Part shown: positions 42,501 through 52,053 of the stretch, piece by piece
Numbering within the stretch: position 1 is the first letter of the stretch
Layout of the letters: each line of letters begins with the position of its first letter
NCBI GenBank assembly: GCA_030248135.1
Contig: JASANC010003634.1
Coordinates: forward strand, 1 to 64,000
Source: Theristus sp. LFF4_11
Taxonomy: Eukaryota > Nematoda > Chromadorea > Monhysterida > Xyalidae
Direction of reading: 5' to 3'
DNA length: 64,000 bases
The notes under the pieces: generated by a model
Told to the model about the DNA's origin: nothing
The model's database searches: none
Seen by the model: the letters and a program-made list of their open reading frames with translations, nothing else
Program-made: the position numbers and the translations under genes

Positions 42501-43617
42501 CCAATGCTTGGCAAACGTGCAGCAAAATGATGTCGCTCCATCCATTGTGGATACAACCAATCAATGACAGCTAAAATCTACATTGTACCATCGTCACTAT
42601 AGTCAATTTCTAAGATTCACCGACTCATTGAGTGTGCAGACGTAGAAAGGAAACTAGTTTCAACTTTATGTGGCAATTCAAAATTGCCTAAGGTACTCGG
42701 CCCTATTTAGGGGACTCGGATCACTATTTTGAATTTATAATTTGCCAATTTTGAATGCCCGCATCATGCGTGAAACTGCTTACCTATGCTCGCACATCGA
42801 GTTTTTGGACCAAAAGAAAAGATCTTAGTAATGGCACATCCAATCAACTGTTTGCATCAAAAAACGCTTCTTCTCAGGTTTCACACAAACTTGAACGGAT
42901 TATTACTGCAGAGCACGACTGCCGGAAACGTCATGTTGCTACGGTAGTCGATGTGGATGTTCGTCTGCAGCGGATTGCGACGGTAATCGTCCAACTTTTG
43001 GTAGACTTGCACGGACATCACAAGCAGCGCTGCGATCAACAGCACTGCCCAGATCAATCTGCAGGTTTTAAGACAATTGGACGGACGGATTAGGCAAAAA
43101 GTGCCCCTGGTGTCTCGCGCGGTGCCCGTGTCCAAGAAATAAAAGTGGGTGAAAACGCCGAGAGCGGTGCTGCCACTTTTATTGTTCCGGAACACCCAGG
43201 CGGCCAGGACACCTTTTTAGCGTGTTTTAGATTTTTATATTTTGACTGAAAAAAGGGTGAGGTCACAAATCACAATATAGACGCAATGGATGGGCTCAAA
43301 AGTAACGAACGACTTTAGCCGAATGCGAGACCTTTCATCAGTAGTGGAATAAAAAGGTGGTACAAAGCTATTGTACCAAGAAAATAACCAAAAACCAATA
43401 AAGAACCTCAAAAGACGGTTCCTGAATTCCGTTCTAAAAACTTCAGAATGAACAAGACGATATACAAGAAGACACTTTCCTAACCGAACCTGCGAGGTAT
43501 GCTGCCGATCATCAGATAGCGGAAACCGTCCATTGACGTTTCGTGACAGAATTCGTCCCATTTCGATTGATAATAACTTTCGTTGGAATGCGCACTGCTT
43601 GGCCGACTTGCGGTCAT
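27567..43617 (-). CDS. DEG/ENaC-family sodium channel subunit, 19 exons, ~960 aa
   Basis: A plasma-membrane, amiloride-type cation channel subunit (functions as a trimer). Exons, 5' to 3' on the minus strand: 43617-43490, 43058-42891, 42368-42180, 42099-41978, 34428-34346, 34266-34168, 34059-33984, 33892-33803, 33196-33028, 32801-32572, 32346-32234, 31825-31532, 31323-31147, 30834-30597, 30147-30008, 29454-29421, 29293-29107, 29035-28944, 27820-27567 (2883 nt, in frame). Features: cytosolic FCHETSMDG (DG replaces the usual HG gating pair), TM1 about 44-59, FPAVVLCSNNPF, the Cys-rich segment with DYGICY, PGFKTQIGV, C-R-C, and TM2 starting DIGGTVGLFLGAS with the G-A-S selectivity filter at 888-890, then an 84-aa tail region rich in Lys and Pro. 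The extracellular part is about 810 aa, roughly twice normal. Two junctions are uncertain: a GC donor at 31531 and a TG acceptor at 29294. Intron 4 spans 7.5 kb of repeats. Confidence 0.9.
29551..29770. mobile_element. Interspersed element with CTTATAAG arms, copy 1 (DEG/ENaC intron)
   Basis: Shares AGGTTCCTCC.ACTTATAAGAC, CAAAATTTTGA.TTGGTC and CGGACTTCCTAATCTTCGCTTT with copies at 45985-46135 and 47303-47575. The last shows inverted ends CCGTAAAGT.TTGCA / TGCAAGACTTTACA. Confidence 0.6.
33298..33660. mobile_element. TTAA-family inverted-repeat element with a nested MITE fragment
   Basis: The left end GGCCCATTCATGCACGCGCG and right end CCTCCATGAATGGCGC are inverted and resemble 16654-16779. 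A piece of the CGGTATGGCC element lies inside at about 33505-33577. In an intron of the channel gene. Confidence 0.55.
35234..35501. mobile_element. CGGTATGGCC MITE, copy B, nested in the foldback element
   Basis: 268 bp from CGGTATGGCC to GGCCATACTG with a TA duplication (35232-35233 and 35502-35503). The opposite arm of the foldback element, at about 37620-37640, preserves the empty site GCATGCATACTGTACATG, which proves insertion after the arms were formed. Confidence 0.9.
35550..35985 (+). repeat. 56-bp satellite, about 7.7 copies (left arm)
   Basis: CGATGTAGCGCGTAAACTGC recurs every 56 bp (35599, 35655, 35711 and so on), alternating with GCTTGCAAGTTGTTTGTTGTTC. The right arm carries about two copies in inverse orientation at 37450-37575. 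Confidence 0.95.
36440..36892. mobile_element. CCGTATTACCTCTAAT inverted-repeat MITE inside the foldback element
   Basis: The left end CCGTATTACCTCTAATAA and right end TTAATAGAGGTAATACGG are flanked by TA on both sides. The interior consists of AACCCCCATGGGGGTTTATTT-like palindromes and long G runs, with an internal repeat of the left end at 36768-36800. Confidence 0.85.
37450..37575 (-). repeat. 56-bp satellite, about 2 copies (right arm, inverted)
   Basis: Reverse-complement copies of the 35550-35985 unit at the inner end of the right arm. The copy number differs from the left arm (2 against about 8). Confidence 0.9.
39100..41070 (+). repeat. ~148-bp satellite array, about 13 units, with higher-order pattern
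   Basis: The unit has CGTCACGATTCAG, GTTGCTCAC, GTGATCAG, TTGAATTACCCTGGAAAA, TTTTCTTGTTTTTCGTT and GGACCGATTTCGCCAA, at 148-149-bp spacing. Two variants are seen: A (CATAAAAAACTAACCCAAAATCC..CAGTGC) and B (CGTAAGAAAACTAA.CCAAAATTC..CAGCG). Their order is approximately A B B A B B A B A B B B B. A 38-bp local duplication lies at 39907-39975. The array fills intron 4 of the channel gene. Confidence 0.95.
41070..41630 (+). repeat. 173-bp satellite, three units, abutting the 148-bp array
   Basis: GGAAACATT recurs at 41233, 41406 and 41579. The unit also carries GTGAAAGTGTCCCAGCTAAAA and GGGGCAAAAAAT. It shares the ATGAAATTACCC-type and CCTGGAAA-like words with the 148-bp unit, so the two may be distant relatives. 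Confidence 0.9.
43090..43215. repeat. GTGTCC-rich element in DEG/ENaC intron 1
   Basis: Member of the family at 7640-7835 and 10893-11040, sharing AAAACGCCGAG.G.GGTGCTGCCACTTTTATT and the GGACACC end. Confidence 0.6.
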
Positions 43618-43834
43618 TTTGAAATTATGATCGTTTTGGTTTCCACTGGTTTTGTAAGAATTGCGATGTTACCACGCGAATGCCGGTGTCAACGACATTA
43701 GACTGTCAGCTTCATAAACTTCCTGTCAGGAATGTCTCTCGGTATGGATTTCCTGGGCAAGTGGTCAAAAATTGATGACTCACTGGGAATTTGACCCCTC
43801 CCGATAAAGGCTTACGGAGCTTTAGGTGACTTAA

Positions 43835-44735
43835 GACCCATTCATGCACACAAATTTTTACGGCACGTCACGTCACGTCACGTCACGTCTTCATTCATGA
43901 TGCAAAAAAACAGTAATCCGGCACGTCACGTCAGGCTTTAGATCACGCGCTCGATCACGGACGGCAAAAAAGGTGGTATGAATGAAGACGTGACGTGACG
44001 TGCCGTGCCGGATGGTTTTAGATTCTTTGCTCGTTCATACCTGCGCACGTCGACGTGCGTCGACGGACGGCAAAAAGGGAGGTATGAATGATGACGTGAC
44101 GTGACGTGCCGTGCCGGATAATTTTAGAAACTGACCTAAAAAGCCGTGTGTACGTCAACATCATGCAAAATTCAACAATTTATTGATTAAATTGGTATTT
44201 GTGTGTTTCAAATATTTCAAATAACTCCGTGCTTTTGAAAGCTGTCCAGATTTGTTCATTTTCGTTGTTCTTTCAACGTTGTCACGAAAAGATGGGAGAA
44301 ACGCAGGTTTGCATTTCCCTGTTGGTCTCTGACTACTCTGACGCAAATGCAAAAAATTTTTGTTGAAAACCGAACAACTTCTATTCATTTGAATATCATT
44401 AACTTTTTTAAGCAAAAAAAAGAATTGTAGTCCCACGCGTTTGTTTGCTTTCACCGGAAAATACCGGTAGATACTAACCGTCGCGCTTTTGCCTCATTAG
44501 TCAGGCATAAAGTTATAGTGTTACACGTGTTCTGGGCATCTAATGTTCTCTACACGTCACGTCTTCATTCATACCACCTTTTTTGCCGTCCGTCGACGCA
44601 CGTCGACGTGCGCAAGTATGAACGAGCGCGTGATCTAAAGCCTGACGTGACGTGCCGGATTGCTGTTTTTTGCATCATGAATGAAGACGTGACGTGACGT
44701 GACGTGCCGTAAAAATTTGTGTGCATGAATGGGCC
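43835..44735. mobile_element. 901-bp TTAA-flanked inverted-repeat element with ACGTG arrays
   Basis: It starts GACCCATTCATGCACACAAATTTTTACGGCACGTC and ends with the near-exact inverse, flanked by TTAA (43831-43834 and 44736-44739). The sub-terminal regions are tandem CACGT/ACGTG pentamers separated by palindromic GCACGTCGACGTGCG units. No transposase. TTAA duplication is diagnostic of piggyBac-type transposition. It lies just upstream of the start of the channel gene. Confidence 0.8.
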
Positions 44736-44739
44736 TTAA

Positions 44740-47030
44740 GGCTTCGCAAGGCAAGCTGAGCACATCACACAAGCAACTATCATAAATGGGATAGCTATCA
44801 GCTCATTTAATTGCTTTAAACAGATTTCTGACAACTGCGGCACGTTCATCTACAGTATTACTACGGCGTATTTCCCATTTGCCGTTTGGATGTTTTTGCG
44901 GGAAAAAATTATTCACCCCAAAGATCCACCTTTATTAGCAAAACAGAATTTTTCTTTTTCTTTTTTGTGGTCAATTGCTGGTCTCGATCAACTGAAATGG
45001 CCAACATTCCCAATTGAATGGTTGTGGAGGGGTGTCTGCAGCGCTGCATTGACAGTGAGGGTGCTCATGCTGAAAAAAACTTTGGAAATTGAACAAGATG
45101 CCTTTTGCATTTTTTCTTGCATCGTCAATTGACGTTTTTTTTGTTGACAAAATGCCGCTGTGATTTGTACAAAAAAACGGAAATTAAAAAATGTAGTCAG
45201 AAACGCATTTTTTAAATTTTTGCAGAAATTAGACAACAATCCTAAGTGGGGTTAATTATTTTGCGCACGGAAACCATCTTTGAGAACCTACTCGGTTTAA
45301 AATTTCAGCAAAATCCGTCAATGTTTGAAAAAATTAACCATTTGAAATTAGTACAGTCTTTTTTACTCACCCTTTTATAGCAAACAAACCATGCTATCAC
45401 GATTGAAAATATCGCAACGTGCGAGCGAACCTGCGAACTCACGGTCCTTCTTTTGTTTTTCATATCATGGTGGAATGTGAAATGGAAACTGCACTTTGAG
45501 TTTTTCAACTGCTTTTGACAAAGTGGATAACGTTACCAAAATTGGAACCTTAAAGATATTATGTTTACCTATGGCAATACAAACGAACGGACAGTAGTAC
45601 GTTATGGAATGGCAATATGATAAAAAATGAATGGTCAAACTTTTTATTTATTATCATAGTCGTCTTTTCAGTCTTCACATCTATTGTTTCAATCTCACAC
45701 GATCAGGAACATCGTGTCGAGACAGTGTAAGGTCAATCAATACACCGTAGACCGCGCCCAGAAAGCCATTCGCATTTTATATGACTGCACATAAAATTGT
45801 ACATATATCGATCGAAACATGTCAATTTAAAAATTTCACAAGCTTTTCATTTTGGTAACGCCACCAACTTGATTATTGTTGGGTCGGGTGCACTGCATAT
45901 AGCATTTTATTGGGGGTTTGTAAGGTAAACAAATAAACCACCCGAAAACCGGAAGTCGTAGGTTTGAAAACAAACAAACATACAAAGGGTTGCATAAGGT
46001 TCCTCCCACTTATAAGATTCCCACCTAAAGTGGGCCGAGAGTCACACGGAGAGAAACAAAAAAATTCAAAATTTTGACTTGGTCAAAACCCCACTCCCGT
46101 TTATAAGGCCGGATATCTCTTTGTAATGTCTATTTTGTTTTGCACCATTTGGTATTGTTTCATTTTTGCTTTAAAACCTTTAGATCGTTGGACACAGGAA
46201 CCACTATTTCAAATTCGCAGAAATTGCCAAAAATGCATCAAACTCCCATGGTTTGATCTCAGTGAAAATTAATTTTATGTATGCACACTGTAGCTGATGC
46301 ATCGATTTCTATTGTTAAATTTTAGCTCCACTGACATTTCAAAAAGGCACGCATCAATTCTGTATTTCTCTGCACATGTGACGTAACACTTTCCATTTTA
46401 TTAACAAAACTTTAAAATGACAGAAATGAACGATAAGCCCGCCCGACAGCATGTAAATTATCGTTTCGTGCAAGGGAGGCAGAGTAATTTTTATGTTTAA
46501 ATGGGCCTGTGGAAAAGCCGCACAGCTGAAAACTAATGAACGAGCTGTTTTGCGCCCGAATGGAGTCAGAATATGAATTTAAAAAAACAATTTTATTGCG
46601 TGGAAAAAATTGACTAGTTTTGTTTTTCATTTTCTTGCACAAAACTGTGGTCAGATAACGATCCAGTTTTGCTGGCTGATTTCAAATTGCGTGCAACCGT
46701 GAACATTTTCTCTTTCTGTGCTTGCAAAAGCACATTTCGACCTGACAAGAATTGTATTCTTCAGCGTTGTTGTGTTCCGTAAACTTCAAACATGACTTGA
46801 GAATGTTTTTCCACTGCAGTTTCTTCTGAAACAACCTGTTCAGAGCATAACACAATACGGCAACTAAACGCAGAACACAAAATAATGAACGTGAACTGAT
46901 CAATGACACAAACAGCTAGTTACTGCTGACATGTTTCGAACCACCCTGTGCTTCCGCTTTCGGATTATTATATGCTTTTGTGAGTTTGATCCAACTGAGC
47001 ACCATCACAGTTGTTATTTCTTCATCTGAG
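44740..47030. other. Intergenic region between the two minus-strand genes
   Basis: No exon that I can support. It contains a copy of the CTTATAAG element (45985-46135) and of the GCCGCACAGCTGAAAA repeat (46455-46580). The remainder is AT-rich unique-looking sequence; regulatory DNA of the channel gene would be expected here but I see no defined motif. Confidence 0.4.
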
Positions 47031-49265
47031 TCACACCCGCCTTTGAGTCGTTGGGGGCGGACGCGGCGCCACCGGTGTCCCATCCAAGTTCGTCAGCGGC
47101 AGATTTAGTCTCACCTGTGCAACAATTGTCCGTTTATCTATTATCTTTTTGGGCGAAGAAGGCGTAGTAATGCTTAATGAAGAGTGGAAAAGCCGCATAG
47201 CTGAAAAGCTGTTTTGCGCCCGAACGTAGTTCTAATATCAATCCGTGATATTTTAATAAACTGTGTCCCACAGTGGTCAGACAACCCGCTAAAAACACCA
47301 AAATACCGTAAAGTATTGCATGTGTAGGGTTCCTCCCACTTATAAGACCCCACCCAAAAAAATGGGAGGAGTGCCACACGGCGGGAAACAAAAAAAATTC
47401 AAAATTTTGACTTGGTCGATATCTTACTCTGTTTATATGGCCGGACTTCCTAATCTTCGCTTTATATGACCTCCTCCCACTGATAAGGTTGTCCCGCAAA
47501 ATTCCACTTTTTTTCAGAAATTTTTGATTTTCAAATTTATATAAGGAGACCTTATATATGCAAGACTTTACATTACATTCTAAAATGCGGGTGCCAATGT
47601 TTATGGCGCGCTGCCTAAAACTGCACCCACTGCATTGTACAAACCGAACTCGGTCTTCAAACAACGACCATGTACACTACGGTATATACATGTAGATACA
47701 TATTTATGTAGAATGTAACCTACCCGTCCCCACAAGTATCGTTCGCACCGGCGTGTTACCACGAAAAAGAAGATGGTGATCGCCAACAGCAACAGATAGA
47801 GCAGCATGTACAACGTGAGAATGACGAAACTTGCGAAAGTGCCGTGCGGCCGACTAGAGAACGTGACGAAGCGCATGGCGCTGTGGTCTGGCGTTGGGGC
47901 GACGGTCAACATCAGACCGATGATGAACATCGCCAAAATTAGTATTGCCGTCAGGGCAGCGCGAACGAGCTGTGTACGCAGGTACGCACAATGGAAAGCG
48001 CAAAAGTGCAATCAACTGTCGCACACTGAGAAAAGTAGGTTTCACGTGAAGCTTTACGTGACGTTTCACGCAACGTGCCACTTGTCCAAACAATAATGTT
48101 TTACGCCACTCTTCATGTAGCGTTTCACACCACTTTTCACGCAACGTTAAACGTATCTGTCCACGAGGCGTTCACAAGAAACGTCAATGTGTCGAGTCTA
48201 AAATGGTACACTCTGTTACAAAAAACGCAGTAATTCGCTGCACAGTCACAAACACACTGGCAGACATGCGCTAATCCGGGCGCTGCTACTGGTAAAAGTA
48301 GTTGCACTGTTGCATTTGGCCAACCTGGAATCAGCGCTGCTCTGTCATTGCATCAGTTTTGTTTTGTGACTGCGCAACATCACCAGTGTTTACAACGGAG
48401 TGGAATGTCTAAAGACGACCACGTGACCGAACCAGCAGCATCTTGTAGAACCGCAGACGGGTTGGATCGTCGTATTTGAGCGCCAGGCGGCCTGCGTGCA
48501 CGCAGCCTCCGGTGGCAGCGAGACCGACGGCCACAAGCAGCACGCCCACAAAGTAGGCGCCAATGAAGAAGGGCAGCGCCCACTCGAGCACCACGCGCAA
48601 CTCGGCGATGAACATCGCGCACATGAAACGCTGCAATGTCACTTGTCTCAATGGCTCTGTGACCTATTTGCAGGCAACAATCCGTTCCCCGCAATTAAAT
48701 TAAAATTCAATGATTATAAAGCAATTCAAAATTGATCAAAATTCAAAACCAATATGTATAAGATACGGACGGTCCTGCATAAAATGACGCAGAAATCGCA
48801 AATAATGCAAAAATGACCGCTAAAATGGACAAAGCGAAGCTCATAGGCGTGAACGTAAAATAACGAGCTTGAATAAAGTTGTTGTCCTCCAAAGCCTAAG
48901 CCTAAGCCAAAGCCTACGCCAAAGCCTAACCCAAGCTAAGTCTTAGCCAAGTCTGATGTCTAATTCAAAAGTCTTTCTATTTTAAAGCACATCGGGAAAC
49001 CTGTTTTCAAAAATCTTTTTTTGCGGTCATTGCAGTGATTTTTGGATTCATCATGCCGGGATAATTACGACGAGAGGTCAGTTACATCGACCTAACCAAC
49101 CTTGACATGCCATTTCTTGCCGAACACAGCGACGTCATCTCGTTCCGGTGGTTGCGTCTGTTGCGCGGTTTGTGTCGGTGCATTCTGCTGCCGGGCAGAC
49201 GAAGATTGCAGAGATTCGTTTTGAATCACAAACACGGATGGAGCGGACGGGACTGGAGGAGAAGG
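47031..49265 (-). CDS. Multi-pass membrane protein, C-terminal 230 aa (5' exon not found)
   Basis: Four exons join in phase 0: 49265-49101, 48630-48433, 47969-47724, 47114-47031 (230 codons plus TGA). The first visible exon encodes a Ser/Gln/Pro-rich soluble stretch ending F-G-K-K-W-H-V-K. Next come a hydrophobic span (about residues 70-95), then spans near 122-143 and 168-190 with a short polar loop, and a basic/Pro-rich tail P-R-P-P-P-T-T. The order resembles small four-span proteins (tetraspanin- or MARVEL-like), but I see no diagnostic Cys motif and do not assign a family. No ATG precedes the first exon in frame; upstream lies a MITE (49429-49964), so the start exon is farther away or lost. 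All acceptors and donors used are canonical. Confidence 0.65.
47303..47575. mobile_element. CTTATAAG element, best-preserved copy (intron of membrane-protein gene)
   Basis: Inverted ends CCGTAAAGTATTGCA and TGCAAGACTTTACA enclose the shared interior (CCTCCCACTTATAAG, CAAAATTTTGACTTGGTC, GACTTCCTAATCTTCGC). Other copies: 29551-29770 and 45985-46135. Confidence 0.65.
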
Positions 49266-49428
49266 CTTTTTAGTGGAGCAAAAAAACCCCCGACAAAAGG
49301 CACTGATATGTCGTACGTATTAGTAAAGAAACGTTGACGCTTCACAGCAATTGATGCACAGAACGCATATGCATCACGTGATCACAACCAATCAGCTAGT
49401 TGATATGTTATTGAGTTACAGTCGAACT

Positions 49429-49964
49429 CCATAAAATGTGGAATCAGCTGATTGGTCGGCCGAGGGGAGGCTGCTCACACTCCGCACCCTTCTTTTTTTG
49501 TGGATCTGGATTCTATTGAAACGTGTTTCTTTTGAATGAGTGAATTGCCAGCAAAATTCAGACTCGTCGTGTCGTCGTCGTCCGCGAAGTCAGAACGCAT
49601 TTTTTTAATTGCGGACGCATGTCGATCGGACAGCTAGGAATGAAACCCCCTTCAGCTGGCTACACAGCGCACTCCTTTCAGGCTTTTGTCTTTTAGTTCA
49701 CACGCAAAAATTAAGCGACGACATCGTCGTCGTCATCAAACAAAAAATACATTTTGAGCTGTTGATTAATTTTTTTTTGAATTTTGCAGTCTCTAACATT
49801 TTCAGTTTATTTTTAGCGTGAAAAGGGTGCTGGAAATTCACACTCATTCAAAAGAAACACGTTTCAACAGAATCCAGATCCACGAAAAAAGAAGGGTGCG
49901 GTGTGTGAGCAGCCTCCCCTCGACCGACCAATCAGCTGATTCCACATTTTATTGAGTTCGACTG
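49429..49964. mobile_element. 536-bp CAGTCGAACTC MITE (pogo/Tc1-type)
   Basis: Inverted ends of about 130 bp start CAGTCGAACTCCATAAAATG, with a TA duplication on each side (49427-49428 and 49965-49966). The interior has mirrored CGTCGTCGTC / GACGACGAC runs. An apparent ORF start at 49600 on the minus strand lies wholly inside this element and is not a host exon. The CAG-terminal ends with TA target fit Tigger/pogo-like elements. Confidence 0.85.
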
Positions 49965-49969
49965 TATAT

Positions 49970-51065
49970 ATTAGACTGTAGGTAGGCACGTCACACGTCA
50001 TCTCTGTGTAGGAAGCACGCGCAGGAACGGTGAACGGGCCACCTCAGCTAAAGACCACTTTATGAACATTGCCACATGAAGCATAAAACTGATTTGCTGT
50101 CTACAAACGCATACTTGAGTTGCAGAACCCAAAAAATATTAAACATTGCGTGCAGCGATCATGCGCGAACGAACATAGTGCCCCAGCAAATGTCCATAGT
50201 GTCACTGACTTGTTGTTTGAGCGTCTGGCACGGCTTGCTGGTACGGCGGTGGTGGTTCATAGAACGAAGGCTCTTCTTGTCCGAACATTTGATTCAGTTT
50301 TTTGTTCATTTGACACTGTGTTCACTTAGTTGAAAGATAAACGTCGTTGTTGGATGAAAAACCATCTACCTACTTTTGTTGAATGAAACAGCTGCACTTT
50401 TTTTGTTGGCAATTATTTCTTGAAGGCCGTGTGTGTTAACTTCATGGAAAAAAGAAATCTGCAAACAGTAAAGACATAAGCAATAAAACAAAACTGCTCT
50501 TACATGCACAAACCAAAGCATTGGGTTTGCATACAGTTTTTATCAACAGTGTGTTTCATGATTTTTTTTGCAGGAAATCGTTTAGGCAACAACATTTTCT
50601 ATTACCGGTAAATTGATTTGACGTTTTTTTGACGAAAACTAAAAAGTATGATTGCAGTGCTGAAAAAGCTAACTCGCCGACTTTGTGCACCAGAGAAATG
50701 CTGCTCTAAAATGCTGTGTTGTTGTGAAACGCGCCTCAAGCACGAACTCTTGCGGGTTATGTCAAAATGTGCAGTACTGTAGCGGAGAACAAACTGATTA
50801 AGGTTTTTGGAAAAAAATTAAAAAAACATGGAAAAATTTGCAAACTTCAACCGTTTGCGAAGTTTTCTAGTTTTTTTGCCACAAAACCGATCAACAATTA
50901 AAATTTTTCACGCCTAAAGTCTCAAAGTCATGCAGCTGTTTCATCAGATTTGCGAATAGCAATTTTGTTGATTGCAAAAATGGTTGTACTGTGTGTCCAT
51001 ATGGGTTAAATGCCGCGATGGAACAATACCCGTTGGATAGCCTGAATTTATCGTTTTTTGTTCAT
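49970..51065. other. Intergenic, no gene seen
   Basis: AT-rich sequence with no supportable exon and no clear repeat. Some short frames occur near 50076-50333 but lack protein-like character. Confidence 0.4.
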
Positions 51066-51069
51066 CACA

Positions 51070-52015
51070 TACAGGGTGTCCCAAAAAAAACATAACAAAA
51101 GTAAATGGCTCGTGCGGCCGACTGGTTGCACCTGAAGCCGTGAAATTTGAAACACTTTTAGAAATAAGGAACACATTTTGTGTGTCCAAATTTTATCTCG
51201 AAATTCCATTTTTTCAGTAATATTTCAGCATAAATGCGTAAAAACTCAAAAATCAGCTAACTTCAGCATTTTGACTCAGGATAATCTTCGTTGTCGTCAT
51301 CGAGATTCACATATGGCAGTGGCGCAAGTTCATCTTCAGTTTCGTCTTCATTGATGTCATCAGATTTATCCTCTCGGCCCTTTAGTTTCACTTTTTTCAG
51401 CTGCTCAATGTCGTTTTCATTCTTCTCAATGATTGCCGACATTCGGTGTTCGAAATTGATGAGCAATTCTGGTGTAGCGCCCGATCATCGTTGATTTTTT
51501 GCACACCACTGCAAATTTTGGTTTTCAAATTGTCGAAAATGTTGGGCGCCGAACGGTACACAATTTTCTTCAGGTGCACCAAACCCATAAGTCAAGAGGA
51601 AAATTGAAACAAGTGCGCGAGTGGCTGTCGGCGTCGTTCGGTGACCGCTGGATCGGCCACATGGGCAGAACTGAATGGCCCGAGAGGAGTCCGGACATGA
51701 AGCCTTTGACTTCTGCGTTTGGGGGCATCTGACGGATAATGTGGGGCATTTTCAGCGCCCACCACTGCAGCGGTGTGCAAAAAAATCATCGATGATCGGG
51801 CGCTGCACCAGAAAGTGATCAAACATTGAATGTCGGCTTTCATTGAAAACAATGGAAAACACATTGAGCAGCCGAGAAAAATAAAACTGAACCACCGTGA
51901 GCATGAACATGATGACATCAGTGAAGTTGAAGCTGACGATGAGCTTGTGCCACTGCCAGATGAGATTCTCGATGACGACAATGATGTTTATCTTGAGTCA
52001 AAGAACTGAATTTAG
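51070..52015. pseudogene. Rearranged mariner-like transposase remnant
   Basis: An ACAGGGTGTCCCAAAAAAAA string at 51071, typical of a mariner-group terminal repeat, opens the block. On the plus strand, 51600-51740 encodes a decayed DDE-transposase signature close to W-P-E-R-S-P-D-M-K-P-L (family form W-P-P-R-S-P-D-L-T-P-L). On the minus strand, 51263-51590 encodes the C-terminal part of the same kind of protein (V-Y-R-S-A-P-N-I-F-D-N-L). The two pieces point towards each other and the downstream acidic tail is repeated at 51890-52010, so parts of two copies have been joined in inverted orientation. Stops and frameshifts make it non-functional. Confidence 0.65.
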
Positions 52016-52053
52016 GTGATTTTTGAGTTTTTACGTATTTCTGCTGAAATCTA

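Noticed and set aside
49530..49600. Minus-strand start exon (ATG at 49600, Asp-rich) for the membrane-protein gene
   Set aside because: The frame lies wholly inside the inverted-repeat MITE at 49429-49964 and has no good GT donor.
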